The notes beneath the pieces were generated by a model. That model searched no databases. It saw only the letters and a list, made by a program, of their open reading frames with translations, and had not been told where the DNA came from. A program made the translations under genes and the position numbers. A DNA stretch of 64,000 nt from Fastidiosipila sp. (GTDB taxonomy: Bacteria > Bacillota > Clostridia > Saccharofermentanales > DTU023), in contig JAAZGO010000033.1 in NCBI GenBank assembly GCA_012511175.1, positions 1 through 64,000 of the forward strand, in the 5' to 3' direction. Positions 52,320 through 61,091 of this stretch are shown here, in pieces; positions within the stretch are counted from its first letter, which is position 1, and each line of letters starts with the position of its first letter.

Positions 52320-54103
52320 TGGACGCAGATAATACCGGCAAATCCCGATCCAGTCTCTGGCGCCTGACCCGCTATGCCCGATATGCTGTCCCCAGCCTGG
52401 CAGCCGGTTTTATCATGACTGTACTGACGGTCGGCCTGGATCTGGTTGGACCCTATCTGATTTCGCGTGTGCTGGACAACGAAATTGTCATCGGCCAAGG
52501 CATGCGGGATCCACAGGTTTTTATTTATATGATCCTGTTCTATGGCCTGACCCTCCTGTTTTCGCTGGTCACCCGCTACGGAGGGAGTGTCTTTAACCAC
52601 AAAGCAGCCAACCACATTTCCGCCATCATGCAGCAGGAAATTTTCAGCCATGTCCAGCAGCTGCCGGTCGCCTATTTTGACACCCTGGCAGCCGGCACCG
52701 TTGTTTCGCGCATCACCAACGACACCAAGGCCGTCCGCGTTTTCTTCACGACGGTCCTGTCCCGTCTGCTTATGGCCGGGGTCTTCGCCCTGGGCATTCT
52801 GGTCAGCCTGCTCAGCCTGGATTGGCGGCTCTTCCTGGTCGCCTCGGTATCTTTTCCCATCCTCTTTTTCCTCTTCAGGGATTTTCAAAAAAAGTCGCTG
52901 AGCTACAGCAGAAAATACCGCAAGGGCATCAGCCGGCTCAATGCCAACCTGAACGAGTGCATCAACGGGATTGAAGTCATTCAGGCCTTCAACCGGGAGC
53001 GCGACATGTACGATGGCTACGGACGGATCAATGACCAGGTCTTCAAAAACGGCCTGGGCATGACCCGGCTGCACTCTTACAGCGGCTGGAATGCCACGGA
53101 TGCGCTCAATTACCTGATGTTCGCCCTGGCCCTCCTCTACTTTGGACTGGGCAATATCACGGGCTCCAACCCGGTGCCCATCGGTTCACTTTACCTGTTC
53201 ATCGACTACATGCTGCGGTTTTTCGCACAGATGAACCAGGCCATGCAGCATCTGGGCAACCTGGAGCGGGCAAGGGGCGCTGCCGACCATATCTTTGAGC
53301 TCCTCAACCGCCCGGCACTCGCTGATGGCGGTCAAATCCTCGACCACTTGGAAGGCGACGTGGCTTTTGAAGAAGTCACTTTCGCCTATAAGCCGGATGA
53401 AACGGTTCTTCAAGATGTCAGTTTCTTTATCCCCCGCGGCGTGACAGCCGCCTTCGTTGGCCAGACCGGCGCAGGCAAGTCCACCCTGATGAACCTGCTC
53501 TTTTCCTTCTATGAGCCGGAAAAGGGCTGCATCAGGGTCGACGGCTTCGACCTGAAATCCCTGAACAAACGATCGGTGCGGAAGCATATGGCCATCGTCA
53601 CCCAGGAACCTTTCCTCTTTACAGGCACCATTGAATCCAACATTACCTTGAACCGTCCCGGCCTTGGAGCGGGGGATGCCTCTGCGGCACTCATCGAAGT
53701 CGGGGGCGGCGCCTTTCTCGCCCGCTTGGCCGACGGCATTAAAACGGAGGTCAGGGAGCGCGGCAGTGAGTTCTCCGCTGGGGAACGTCAGCTGATTTCT
53801 TTCGCCCGTGCTCTGGCCCAGAATCCCACAGTCCTGATCCTGGACGAAGCGACTTCCCACATCGACTCCGAAACGGAGGACATCATCCAAAAAGGCATCG
53901 AACGTCTTTCGCGGGGCCGCACCACGCTCATCATCGCCCATAGGCTTTCGACCATCCGCCATGCCAGCCGGATCTACGTCTTAAGCCAGGGGCAGATTGT
54001 CGAGTCGGGCAGCCACCAGGAGCTGATGGCAATGGGAGGGATCTTTGCCGATATGGCAGCCATGCAGACCCGGCAGAGCCGGACCGGGGGAGAGTGGCCA
54101 TGA
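52319..54103 (+). CDS. ABC exporter half-transporter, catalytic-site subunit
   Basis: The 594-residue protein has six membrane segments and a nucleotide-binding domain with Walker A GQTGAGKST, Walker B VLILDEATSHID with the catalytic glutamate present, and an altered signature FSAGERQL. The altered signature faces the degenerate Walker site of the partner, as in other heterodimers. The pair is probably a drug or lipid exporter, and the substrate is not predictable. ATG 52319 is preferred (GGAGG nine bases upstream). GTG 52316 is also in frame. Confidence 0.93.
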   Translation: MDADNTGKSRSSLWRLTRYARYAVPSLAAGFIMTVLTVGLDLVGPYLISRVLDNEIVIGQGMRDPQVFIYMILFYGLTLLFSLVTRYGGSVFNHKAANHISAIMQQEIFSHVQQLPVAYFDTLAAGTVVSRITNDTKAVRVFFTTVLSRLLMAGVFALGILVSLLSLDWRLFLVASVSFPILFFLFRDFQKKSLSYSRKYRKGISRLNANLNECINGIEVIQAFNRERDMYDGYGRINDQVFKNGLGMTRLHSYSGWNATDALNYLMFALALLYFGLGNITGSNPVPIGSLYLFIDYMLRFFAQMNQAMQHLGNLERARGAADHIFELLNRPALADGGQILDHLEGDVAFEEVTFAYKPDETVLQDVSFFIPRGVTAAFVGQTGAGKSTLMNLLFSFYEPEKGCIRVDGFDLKSLNKRSVRKHMAIVTQEPFLFTGTIESNITLNRPGLGAGDASAALIEVGGGAFLARLADGIKTEVRERGSEFSAGERQLISFARALAQNPTVLILDEATSHIDSETEDIIQKGIERLSRGRTTLIIAHRLSTIRHASRIYVLSQGQIVESGSHQELMAMGGIFADMAAMQTRQSRTGGEWP

Positions 54104-54600
54104 CTTGCGGCAAAGACTCTGACAAAAAGAAGAAAACTGACAAGTCCGTGCGCCGCAGCCCCTGGATGACGGCCCTGCTTCTCGGCCTCTTTTTCTTTTT
54201 GGCCCTTGAACTCTTCGGTTCCTCCTGTCTTTTTGCCCGGGTCTTTGGCATCCCCTGCGCAGGCTGCGGGAGCAGCCGGGCCTTTTCCCTGCTTGTTCAA
54301 GGCCGCTTCCGGGAAGCCTTTCATATGCATCCGCTCATCCTGGTCAGCTTGGCCCTCCTGCTTGTCATCCTGACTTTCATGATCATGAAGCTTCTCGCGA
54401 TCCGGAAAGGACAATCCTTCCATCTGCCCCTCCCGCCCCGGACGGTCCGAGCCATCTTCTTTTCCCTGATCGGTCTTTACCTCCTGGTCTACCTGATAAG
54501 AATGATCCTGTACTTCCCGCACACGGAGCCCATGTGCTACAACCCTGACTCTGTCTGGGGACATCTGATCGCCCTGTTATGGAGCCTGACGAGGCGCTGA
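54100..54600 (+). CDS. DUF2752 membrane protein
   Basis: The 166-residue protein has a charged N-terminus and three hydrophobic segments. The motif GIPCAGCGSSRAF after the first segment is the hallmark of DUF2752 (usual form CPxCGxTRA). The function is unknown. ATG 54100 overlaps the exporter stop as ATGA, with GGGGGAG seven bases upstream, so it is translated together with the exporter. Confidence 0.87.
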   Translation: MTCGKDSDKKKKTDKSVRRSPWMTALLLGLFFFLALELFGSSCLFARVFGIPCAGCGSSRAFSLLVQGRFREAFHMHPLILVSLALLLVILTFMIMKLLAIRKGQSFHLPLPPRTVRAIFFSLIGLYLLVYLIRMILYFPHTEPMCYNPDSVWGHLIALLWSLTRR

Positions 54601-54624
54601 CAGCGGTTTTCCCTTTCCCCCTGA

Positions 54625-54654
54625 TTGATCGGGCCCCGCCATCTGGAGTATGCT
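54625..54654 (+). promoter_or_regulatory. Candidate promoter of the glutamate-synthase-like gene
   Basis: TTGATC (54625-54630) and TATGCT (54649-54654) are 18 bases apart, each matching consensus at four of six positions. The leader would be about 30 bases. Confidence 0.4.
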
Positions 54655-54689
54655 GATTAAGTTAGCCGGGTTAAGAAGGAGGATTCACC

Positions 54690-56213
54690 ATGACCTATTC
54701 ACCCCATCTATCATCTGCTTTCAACGACACCACCCTGAGAAGCAAACATGTTTCCCCGCTGTCGGGCATGTGCTCCTTTTGTACCCAGGAATGCCCCGGA
54801 ACCTGTGAAATTGCCCTGGCAGCCGTTCTGGGCAAACAGACCGTTTACCCGACCAACACCGGCAATAATCAGGTCGCCTCGGAAAAGGACTATCCCATCG
54901 ATTTTTCGCATTTCAACATCAATGGCCGGGTATTCGGGGCCCTGGGAGCCGGTGAAAGCTATGAGGAGGCCAACATCTACCGGGTCAACCTGAAAAGGAC
55001 TTATGGGAAATTCAAACCGGTTGAGCTGACCATGCCTCTCATTCTGCCTGCCCTGATCAAGCTCAACTGGCAGGACTATTTCGGAGGGGCTGCCATGGCG
55101 GGTGTCTCCTGTGTCATCGGGGAGGAGGCCAGGGACAAGGATCCCCATCTCAAAATCGAGAAGGGCCGGGTAACCCATTTCCCCGCCCTGGAGGCCATGC
55201 TGGATGCCTTCCGCCGCTATGACCGGGGCTATGGCCAGATTGTCCTCCAGTGCAATGTGGAAGATGATCTGTTGGGGGTTCCCGAATACGCGGTTGAAAA
55301 GTTCCGGGCCGACGCCATCGAGTTTAAGTTTGGCCAGAGCGCCAAGGGCACCCAGCCTGCCCGTAAATTGAAGGACCGGGAGGAGGCGCTGGAGAAACAA
55401 AGGGCCGGCATGCTGGTCTTTCCGGATCCCATGGATCCCGGCATCATCCAAAAAGATGAGGAAGGCAGCTGCCCCTCCTTTTTTTCCTACGCACGGCTGC
55501 CCCTCTGGGACGAGGACTATTTGATTCCCCGGATCCGGGAACTCAGGGAGATGGGAGTCACCAATATCTATCTGAAAATGGCAGGCTATGACCGGCGGGA
55601 TCTTGAAAGGGTTTTGAGGCTGGGAAGCGAAGCCGGGGTCGACATGATCACTTTCGACGGCGCCGGCGGCGGCACAGGGTACAGCCCCAACAAAATGATG
55701 AATGAATGGGGCCTGCCCGCTATCCTGATGCAGGAAGCCCTGTCCGGTATCGTCAAAAAAATGAAAGAGGAAAACCTCCCCCTCCCCGCCATCACCATGA
55801 CCGGCGGGTTCAGCTCTGAAGATCAGGTATTTAAGTCCCTGGCCCTGGGCGACGGTGCTGTCACTGCAGTGGGACTGTGCCGAGCAGCCATGGCGGCGGC
55901 CATGACGGGGAAAACAATCGGGGAAGAGATCCGGGCCGGCCGGGTTCCAAAACTTTTCCGTTCCTTCGGCCAGACAGTGGACGAGATCTATGCTGACCTG
56001 GCAGATTTGCGCTCCATTTACGGTCGCCAGGCCAACCATTTCTCCCTGGGCGCTGTCGGCGTCTTCTCTTATCTCAACAAAATTGCTTTCGGCTTGAAAC
56101 ATCTGGCAGCCCTCAACCGCAAATTTGACATCGCCAGGCTGGATCGAAGCGATCTGATCCCCCTGACGCTGGAAGCCAGGGAACTGCTCCGAGGGCAGTG
56201 GTTCAGCGCATGA
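54690..56213 (+). CDS. Glutamate-synthase-like FMN flavoprotein with N-terminal cysteine motif
   Basis: The 507-residue protein matches the FMN-binding central domain of glutamate synthase: EFKFGQSAKGTQPARKL near residue 212, DMITFDGAGGGTGYSP near residue 320 and a later ITMTGGFSSEDQVFKSLALG in part. It lacks the glutaminase domain. Near the N-terminus CSFCTQECPGTCE holds four cysteines that could bind an iron-sulfur cluster. Such stand-alone proteins are common in anaerobes, and their reaction is not established. AAGGAGG lies eight bases before ATG 54690. It is monocistronic. Confidence 0.8.
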   Translation: MTYSPHLSSAFNDTTLRSKHVSPLSGMCSFCTQECPGTCEIALAAVLGKQTVYPTNTGNNQVASEKDYPIDFSHFNINGRVFGALGAGESYEEANIYRVNLKRTYGKFKPVELTMPLILPALIKLNWQDYFGGAAMAGVSCVIGEEARDKDPHLKIEKGRVTHFPALEAMLDAFRRYDRGYGQIVLQCNVEDDLLGVPEYAVEKFRADAIEFKFGQSAKGTQPARKLKDREEALEKQRAGMLVFPDPMDPGIIQKDEEGSCPSFFSYARLPLWDEDYLIPRIRELREMGVTNIYLKMAGYDRRDLERVLRLGSEAGVDMITFDGAGGGTGYSPNKMMNEWGLPAILMQEALSGIVKKMKEENLPLPAITMTGGFSSEDQVFKSLALGDGAVTAVGLCRAAMAAAMTGKTIGEEIRAGRVPKLFRSFGQTVDEIYADLADLRSIYGRQANHFSLGAVGVFSYLNKIAFGLKHLAALNRKFDIARLDRSDLIPLTLEARELLRGQWFSA

Positions 56214-56236
56214 CGCGGCCTTCCCTTGGCCTGCTG

Positions 56237-56245
56237 TGCTAAAAT
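56237..56245 (+). promoter_or_regulatory. Extended -10 promoter of the PBP gene
   Basis: TGCTAAAAT gives an extended -10 box 28 bases before the start codon. No -35 box stands out. Confidence 0.45.
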
Positions 56246-56272
56246 AGTGGCACTTCGAGAGGTTTTTAGCAG

Positions 56273-58738
56273 ATGAAGGACAGGGATCAAAAACAAGGAC
56301 AAAGGCGGGACGGACCCCGTGATGAACGCCTCATGGCCGAGGCGACGCGGCGCGCGCCCGGCATCGCTGCCAGGAACGGCAGGCAGCCGCGTCCGCCGGT
56401 TCGTCAAGCAGGGACGGCGTCCTCTTCGATGCACACCCTGCCTTTGGAAATTCGTCAAAGCCGAAAATACAAAAAGAGCAAGCGTGTCCTCAGAAAACGT
56501 GTGTCCGGCCGCCCCACAAGAAGCATGACGGCCGCATCGGTACCCTCAGCCGTTTGGTCAGGCGTCAAAAAAGCCCTCCTTCTTGTCACGGTGATTTTTC
56601 TGGCCATCATGGCCTTCGTCGGAGGCAGCGGGCTGGGCATGCTCTCAGGCTACATTTCAACTGCGCGCCCCCTGGAGATCAAGGACATCAAGGAGACCTA
56701 TGAGGCGACCTTCATCTACGACAAGAACGGCCAGCAGGCGGCTGTGCTGACCGGTTCGCAGAATATCCTGCGTGAATACGTCCCCATCTCCGTCATCAAG
56801 CGAACCTACATCGATGATGCCTTCATCGCCATCGAGGACGAACGTTTTGAAACCCACAAGGGGATTGACCCCAAACGCATCGCCAACTCGGTTGGCAATG
56901 TGTTTTTAAGTTTCGGGACCGACACCCACGGGGCCTCCACCATCACGCAGCAGGTGGTCAAAATGATGTCGGGAGCGGATGACCGCTCCGCTCAAAGAAA
57001 AATTCAGGAATGGGAGCGGGCCATTGATCTGGAAAAGAAGCTGTCCAAGGACCGGATCATGGAACTCTTCGTCAACATGGTGCCCATGGGCGGCCAGTAC
57101 GTGGGAGTCCAGTCGGCGGCCAAAGCCTATTTCGGCAAGGATATCTCCCAGCTTGATCTTGCGGAATGCGCTTTTTTGGCAGGCATTCCCAACCTCCCCT
57201 CCATATACAATCCTGCGACTGAGTATGGCAAGCGAAATGCCCTGCGGCGGATGCGGATCACCCTGGGCAAGATGCTGGAAATCGGGAAGATTACTGAGGA
57301 GGAATACCAGAAGGCACTCGACCGCGAGCTTGTTTTCAAGAAAACGGAACAGCAGACAGGCTCCGGCACCGTCAACTCCTATTTTATCGATGCGGTGATC
57401 AATGAAGTGATCGAGCAATTGATGTCTCAGCGCGGCTATTCACGTCAGCTGGCCAACCTTGCCGTTTTCCAGCACGGCCTGACCATCGAGACCACCCTGG
57501 ACCCGGAGATTCAGCGGATGGCTGAGGTCAGTTTCCAGAAAAAAGAGCTGTTTTCAACCAATTACGATGCCCTCCCTGAAAGCCCCCAGATCCCCCAGGC
57601 AGCCATCACGGTCATCTCCAACCAGCCTGAATCTTTCGGCCAGATTGTCGCCATGGTCGGGGGCTTTGGTGAAAAAAAGAAAAACCTGATTTTCAACCGG
57701 GCCACTCAGGCCTACCGCCAACCGGGATCATCCATCAAGCCGGTTCTTGTTTACGCGCCCGCCCTGGACACGGGCCTGGTGACTGCGGCGACCGTCCTGG
57801 TCGACGAAGAGAAGCACCTGGATCCCAGAAATCCCGGCCGCTCATGGCCACGCAACTCAGGCGGCGGCTACAACGGACCGGTCACTATCCGCCGGGCACT
57901 TCGCCAATCACTCAACACCATCGCTGTTGAAGTCTATACCGAGATCATGAATCCCTCCATCGGACTCTCCTACATGAAGCACATGGGGGTTGACCGGACG
58001 GATGAACCCCAGCCCGCAGGTGCCTTGGGGGCCTTCGCCTGGGGCATGAACAGCGTGGAGATGGCCGGCATGTTCACGGCACTTGCCAATCACGGGATTT
58101 TTACCGAACCCTATCTCTTCACCCGGGTACTGGATGCCGACGGCAATGTCCTCCTTGAGCACAAGCCGCGTATCGAGCAGGTCTTCTCGGTGGAGACAGC
58201 CGACCTGATGACCAACCTCCTGGTCGACACGGCCCGCAATGCCGGCTGGATCAGACCCTTCGTGGGAATTGGAAGCCAGCCGGTGGCCGGCAAAACAGGA
58301 ACATCGGACGAGCGCATTGACCGCTGGTTCTGCGGCTATACGCCTTACTACACGGCCGCCGTCTGGTATGGATTCGACAATGCCAATGGCCGGCGTACGG
58401 AAATCAACAGCAGTGACGTGGCCAGTCCCATCAAAATCTGGCGCGACGTCATGTTCCAGATTCACGAGAATCTTGAAGTGAAACAGTTCTCCATGTCAGA
58501 TAAGCTGGTGTCAAGACAAGTCTGTGCGGAGTCGGGCATGCTTCCAACCGAATACTGCCCGGAAGTCATCACCGAGTATTTTGATTCGACCAAAAGACAT
58601 ACTTTCCCCGAGCTGCCCTGCACCCTCCACAGTGAACCCATCGAGGAAGAACCGGAACCGACAGAACCGGAACCGACGGAGCCGATCATTATTGAGCAGC
58701 CGGATAACAGTCCCCCCGATGGGGACGGTCACCCCTAG
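56273..58738 (+). CDS. Class A penicillin-binding protein (transglycosylase/transpeptidase)
   Basis: The 821-residue protein has a long, basic cytoplasmic N-terminus (about 100 residues), one membrane segment near residues 103-126, a GT51 domain (AFIAIEDERFETHKGID, then GASTITQQVVKM) and a transpeptidase domain with SSIK in QPGSSIKPVL, SLN in RQSLNTIAVE and KTG in VAGKTGTSDE. The last 30 residues are a proline- and glutamate-rich tail with repeated EPT units. It polymerises and cross-links peptidoglycan outside the membrane. GAGAGG lies ten bases before ATG 56273. Confidence 0.95.
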   Translation: MKDRDQKQGQRRDGPRDERLMAEATRRAPGIAARNGRQPRPPVRQAGTASSSMHTLPLEIRQSRKYKKSKRVLRKRVSGRPTRSMTAASVPSAVWSGVKKALLLVTVIFLAIMAFVGGSGLGMLSGYISTARPLEIKDIKETYEATFIYDKNGQQAAVLTGSQNILREYVPISVIKRTYIDDAFIAIEDERFETHKGIDPKRIANSVGNVFLSFGTDTHGASTITQQVVKMMSGADDRSAQRKIQEWERAIDLEKKLSKDRIMELFVNMVPMGGQYVGVQSAAKAYFGKDISQLDLAECAFLAGIPNLPSIYNPATEYGKRNALRRMRITLGKMLEIGKITEEEYQKALDRELVFKKTEQQTGSGTVNSYFIDAVINEVIEQLMSQRGYSRQLANLAVFQHGLTIETTLDPEIQRMAEVSFQKKELFSTNYDALPESPQIPQAAITVISNQPESFGQIVAMVGGFGEKKKNLIFNRATQAYRQPGSSIKPVLVYAPALDTGLVTAATVLVDEEKHLDPRNPGRSWPRNSGGGYNGPVTIRRALRQSLNTIAVEVYTEIMNPSIGLSYMKHMGVDRTDEPQPAGALGAFAWGMNSVEMAGMFTALANHGIFTEPYLFTRVLDADGNVLLEHKPRIEQVFSVETADLMTNLLVDTARNAGWIRPFVGIGSQPVAGKTGTSDERIDRWFCGYTPYYTAAVWYGFDNANGRRTEINSSDVASPIKIWRDVMFQIHENLEVKQFSMSDKLVSRQVCAESGMLPTEYCPEVITEYFDSTKRHTFPELPCTLHSEPIEEEPEPTEPEPTEPIIIEQPDNSPPDGDGHP

Positions 58739-58775
58739 TCTTCTTACCTTGAAGTTCGGATTCGCTGCTGCCTGC

Positions 58776-58797
58776 GCCGGGAATCCGGCCTGTCTTT
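58776..58797 (+). terminator. Possible terminator after the PBP gene
   Basis: GCCGG and CCGGC form a five-pair stem with loop GAAT, followed by CTGTCTTT. It lies 37 bases after the stop. Confidence 0.4.
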
Positions 58798-58823
58798 CCG
58801 GCTTCTCCTGACCCCTCGCGGTA

Positions 58824-58832
58824 TGAGATAAT
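58824..58832 (+). promoter_or_regulatory. Candidate extended -10 promoter of the PNP operon
   Basis: TGAGATAAT gives an extended -10 box about 46 bases before the start codon. No -35 box is clear. Confidence 0.35.
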
Positions 58833-58878
58833 GGACGGCGAAACGAGCAGAACACCCGTCGATCAAAAAGGAGGTTAC

Positions 58879-59715
58879 ATGTCCATGCCACTGAGCCTTG
58901 AAGAATATCAAAAAGCCGCAGATTGGCTTAAAGAACAGACCGATGTCCGGCCGCAGTTCGCTGTCATCCTTGGATCCTCGCTTGGTGCCATTGCGGACCG
59001 AATGGAGGGAAGGAAGAGTTTTCCTTACAGCGACATTCCGGGATTCCTGCTTTCAACCAACCCCTCCCATGCCGGGGAGCTGGTATTCGGATACCTGGGC
59101 AGCCGCCCCACAGTCATTATGTCCGGCCGTTTTCATTATTACGAGGGCTATTCCTACCAGGAGCTGGCTTTACCCGTCCGCGTCCTCTCTCTTTTGGGCG
59201 TTAAGACCCTGATCACCACCAATGCGGCGGGAGGCGTCAACCTCAACTTTCAGGTCGGCGACATCATGGTGATTTCCGACCATATCAATCTGGTCGGTGC
59301 CAGCCCCATGACCGGCCCCAACATCGAAGCCTTCGGGCCCCGTTTTTTTGATGTCACCTGGCTTTATACGCCGGCGCTCCGCAGACTGGCCCACCAGACA
59401 GCCGCATCACTTGACCCCGCCCTGACCCTGGTCGAGGGAGTCTACCACTTCTGTACGGGACCCCATTTTGAGACACCGGCCGAGATACGTGCCATCCGCA
59501 CCCTGGGAGGTGATGCCGTCGGCATGTCGACTGTGACTGAAACCTTGACGGCTGCCCATTGTGGCATGGAAGTCCTCGGCTTCTCGCTGATTACCAACAT
59601 GGCTGCCGGCGTCCTCGACCAACCTCTTTCGGATGAAGAGGTCGGTCTGGTGGCGCGGGCCTCGGCTGACCGGATGGGGGAACTCATCGAGGCCATTATC
59701 GCAAGGAAAGGATAG
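58879..59715 (+). CDS. Purine-nucleoside phosphorylase
   Basis: The 278-residue enzyme splits inosine or guanosine with phosphate into base and ribose 1-phosphate. Motifs of the trimeric class are VILGSSLGAIAD, GRFHYYEGY with the phosphate-site histidine, TTNAAGGV, GPHFETPAEI, GMSTVTE and ITNMAAG with the asparagine that selects 6-oxopurines. ATG 58879 is chosen because AAAGGAGG lies four bases upstream. It is followed after four bases by an SAH/MTA deaminase gene, giving a purine salvage pair. Confidence 0.93.
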   Translation: MSMPLSLEEYQKAADWLKEQTDVRPQFAVILGSSLGAIADRMEGRKSFPYSDIPGFLLSTNPSHAGELVFGYLGSRPTVIMSGRFHYYEGYSYQELALPVRVLSLLGVKTLITTNAAGGVNLNFQVGDIMVISDHINLVGASPMTGPNIEAFGPRFFDVTWLYTPALRRLAHQTAASLDPALTLVEGVYHFCTGPHFETPAEIRAIRTLGGDAVGMSTVTETLTAAHCGMEVLGFSLITNMAAGVLDQPLSDEEVGLVARASADRMGELIEAIIARKG

Positions 59716-59719
59716 AGGC

Positions 59720-61024
59720 ATGCTATTTCACGACATCGCTTTGATCGACAGGGAGGGCAAGACCCGGGAACACATGAATGTCCGCGTGGCCGGCGCCTGG
59801 ATCGATGCCATTGAGCCCTGTACCGATACGCTGGCTGAGGCACAGGCCCGGGAAAAAGAAGTCTATGACGGCCGCGGCAAACTCATAATCCCCGGCTTTT
59901 TCAATAACCATTCCCATGTCCCCATGACGCTGACCCGGGGCTACGGAGAGGACCTGAGCCTTTATGACTGGCTTTACAAGCGTATCTTCCCCTTCGAGGC
60001 TTTGCTGACTGAAGAGGATATGTACTGGGGAGCCCTCTTGGGGATCGCTGAAATGCTGAGAGGCGGCACCGTTTCCTTCACGGACATGTACATGCGGATC
60101 CAGGGAATTTTCCGGGCTGTGACCGAGTCAGGCATCAAGGCCAGCCTGTCCAACGGCCTGACGGGCGACGCCTCGACCGTACTGGAGCAAACCGCCTGGT
60201 ACCGTGAGACGGAAACCATGATCAGGGATGCCCAAACTTCCAAGGGGCTGGTCATTGCCAATGCCTCACTCCACGCTCAGTACACGAGTGCGCCGGAGCT
60301 GATCCGCCAGCTGTCAGATTACGCCCGGGACCGCAAGCTGCGAATGCATGTCCATTTATCCGAAACCTTGGAAGAGCATGAGGAATGCAAGGAGAAATAC
60401 GGCAAGACCCCTGCCTGCTACCTGGCTGACCTGGGCCTTTTTGATGTGCCGACCACGGCGGCTCACGCCGTTTATATTGAAGGCAGCGATTATGACATCT
60501 TGAAGAACAAGGGTGTGACCCTCAGTCATCAGCCCTCCTCCAACCTGAAAATCGGGAGCGGCTTTGCCGATGTCAAAAACTGGCGCGATCATGGCATCCG
60601 GGTCACCATCGGTACGGACGGCGCCGGCAGCAACAACAACCTGGATATGATTGAGGAGGTGACGCTGGCTTCTTTCCTGGCCAAGGGCCTGCACCGGGAT
60701 CCCCTCCTCTTTTCGACAGGAGAGCTTCTAACCTTTGCGACCCGTAATGGGGCACTGGCCCAGGGACGCGAAGACACGGGCCTGCTGGAGGAAGACTACC
60801 GGGCGGACCTGGCAGTGGTGGACATGACGGGCTTGAAGTTCCAACCGGTTTACGACTACGGCACCAGCCTTTTTACCAATGCCAACGCTTCCGATGTGGC
60901 CCTGACCATGGTCGATGGCCGGGTTCTGTACAGGGACGGAGAGTTTACCACCATTGACATTGAGAAGGTTATCCGACAGGTTTACCGGATCCGCGACGAA
61001 AAACTGGCGGCCCTGGGCGGCTGA
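59720..61024 (+). CDS. mtaD: S-adenosylhomocysteine/5'-methylthioadenosine deaminase-like amidohydrolase
   Basis: The 434-residue amidohydrolase has the zinc motif [18 protein letters not shown] near residue 63, MHVHLSET near residue 210 and the metal aspartate in [14 protein letters not shown] near residue 300, which is typical of MtaD-type deaminases. It would convert SAH or MTA to the inosyl form, and PNP next door could then release hypoxanthine. AAGGATAGAGG precedes ATG 59720. A related hydrolase acting on other aminopurines is possible. Confidence 0.85.
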   Translation: MLFHDIALIDREGKTREHMNVRVAGAWIDAIEPCTDTLAEAQAREKEVYDGRGKLIIPGFFNNHSHVPMTLTRGYGEDLSLYDWLYKRIFPFEALLTEEDMYWGALLGIAEMLRGGTVSFTDMYMRIQGIFRAVTESGIKASLSNGLTGDASTVLEQTAWYRETETMIRDAQTSKGLVIANASLHAQYTSAPELIRQLSDYARDRKLRMHVHLSETLEEHEECKEKYGKTPACYLADLGLFDVPTTAAHAVYIEGSDYDILKNKGVTLSHQPSSNLKIGSGFADVKNWRDHGIRVTIGTDGAGSNNNLDMIEEVTLASFLAKGLHRDPLLFSTGELLTFATRNGALAQGREDTGLLEEDYRADLAVVDMTGLKFQPVYDYGTSLFTNANASDVALTMVDGRVLYRDGEFTTIDIEKVIRQVYRIRDEKLAALGG

Positions 61025-61055
61025 TTCTCTTGATCGAAGGTTTTCTCCAAAAGTT

Positions 61056-61081
61056 GATAGGGATCCGAGCGGATCCCTATC
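61056..61081 (+). repeat. Perfect 12-base inverted repeat abutting a ribosome binding site
   Basis: Arms GATAGGGATCCG and CGGATCCCTATC are separated by only two bases, and GAGGAG of the next gene starts two bases later. No T run follows, so it is not a simple terminator. It could be an operator for a dimeric protein or an RNA stem that affects translation. Confidence 0.7.
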
Positions 61082-61091
61082 GAGGAGACGT

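Noticed and set aside
51881-53074. A 397-codon minus-strand frame across the ABC exporter pair
   Set aside because: It spans the junction of two well-supported genes on the other strand.
54711-56102. A 463-codon minus-strand frame opposite the glutamate-synthase-like gene
   Set aside because: It is a complement artefact. The plus-strand gene has the motifs and a ribosome binding site.
60915-61091. An upstream extension of the triple-fusion protein by 59 codons
   Set aside because: It would overlap the end of the deaminase gene and pass through the perfect palindrome, while a good ribosome binding site stands before ATG 61092.
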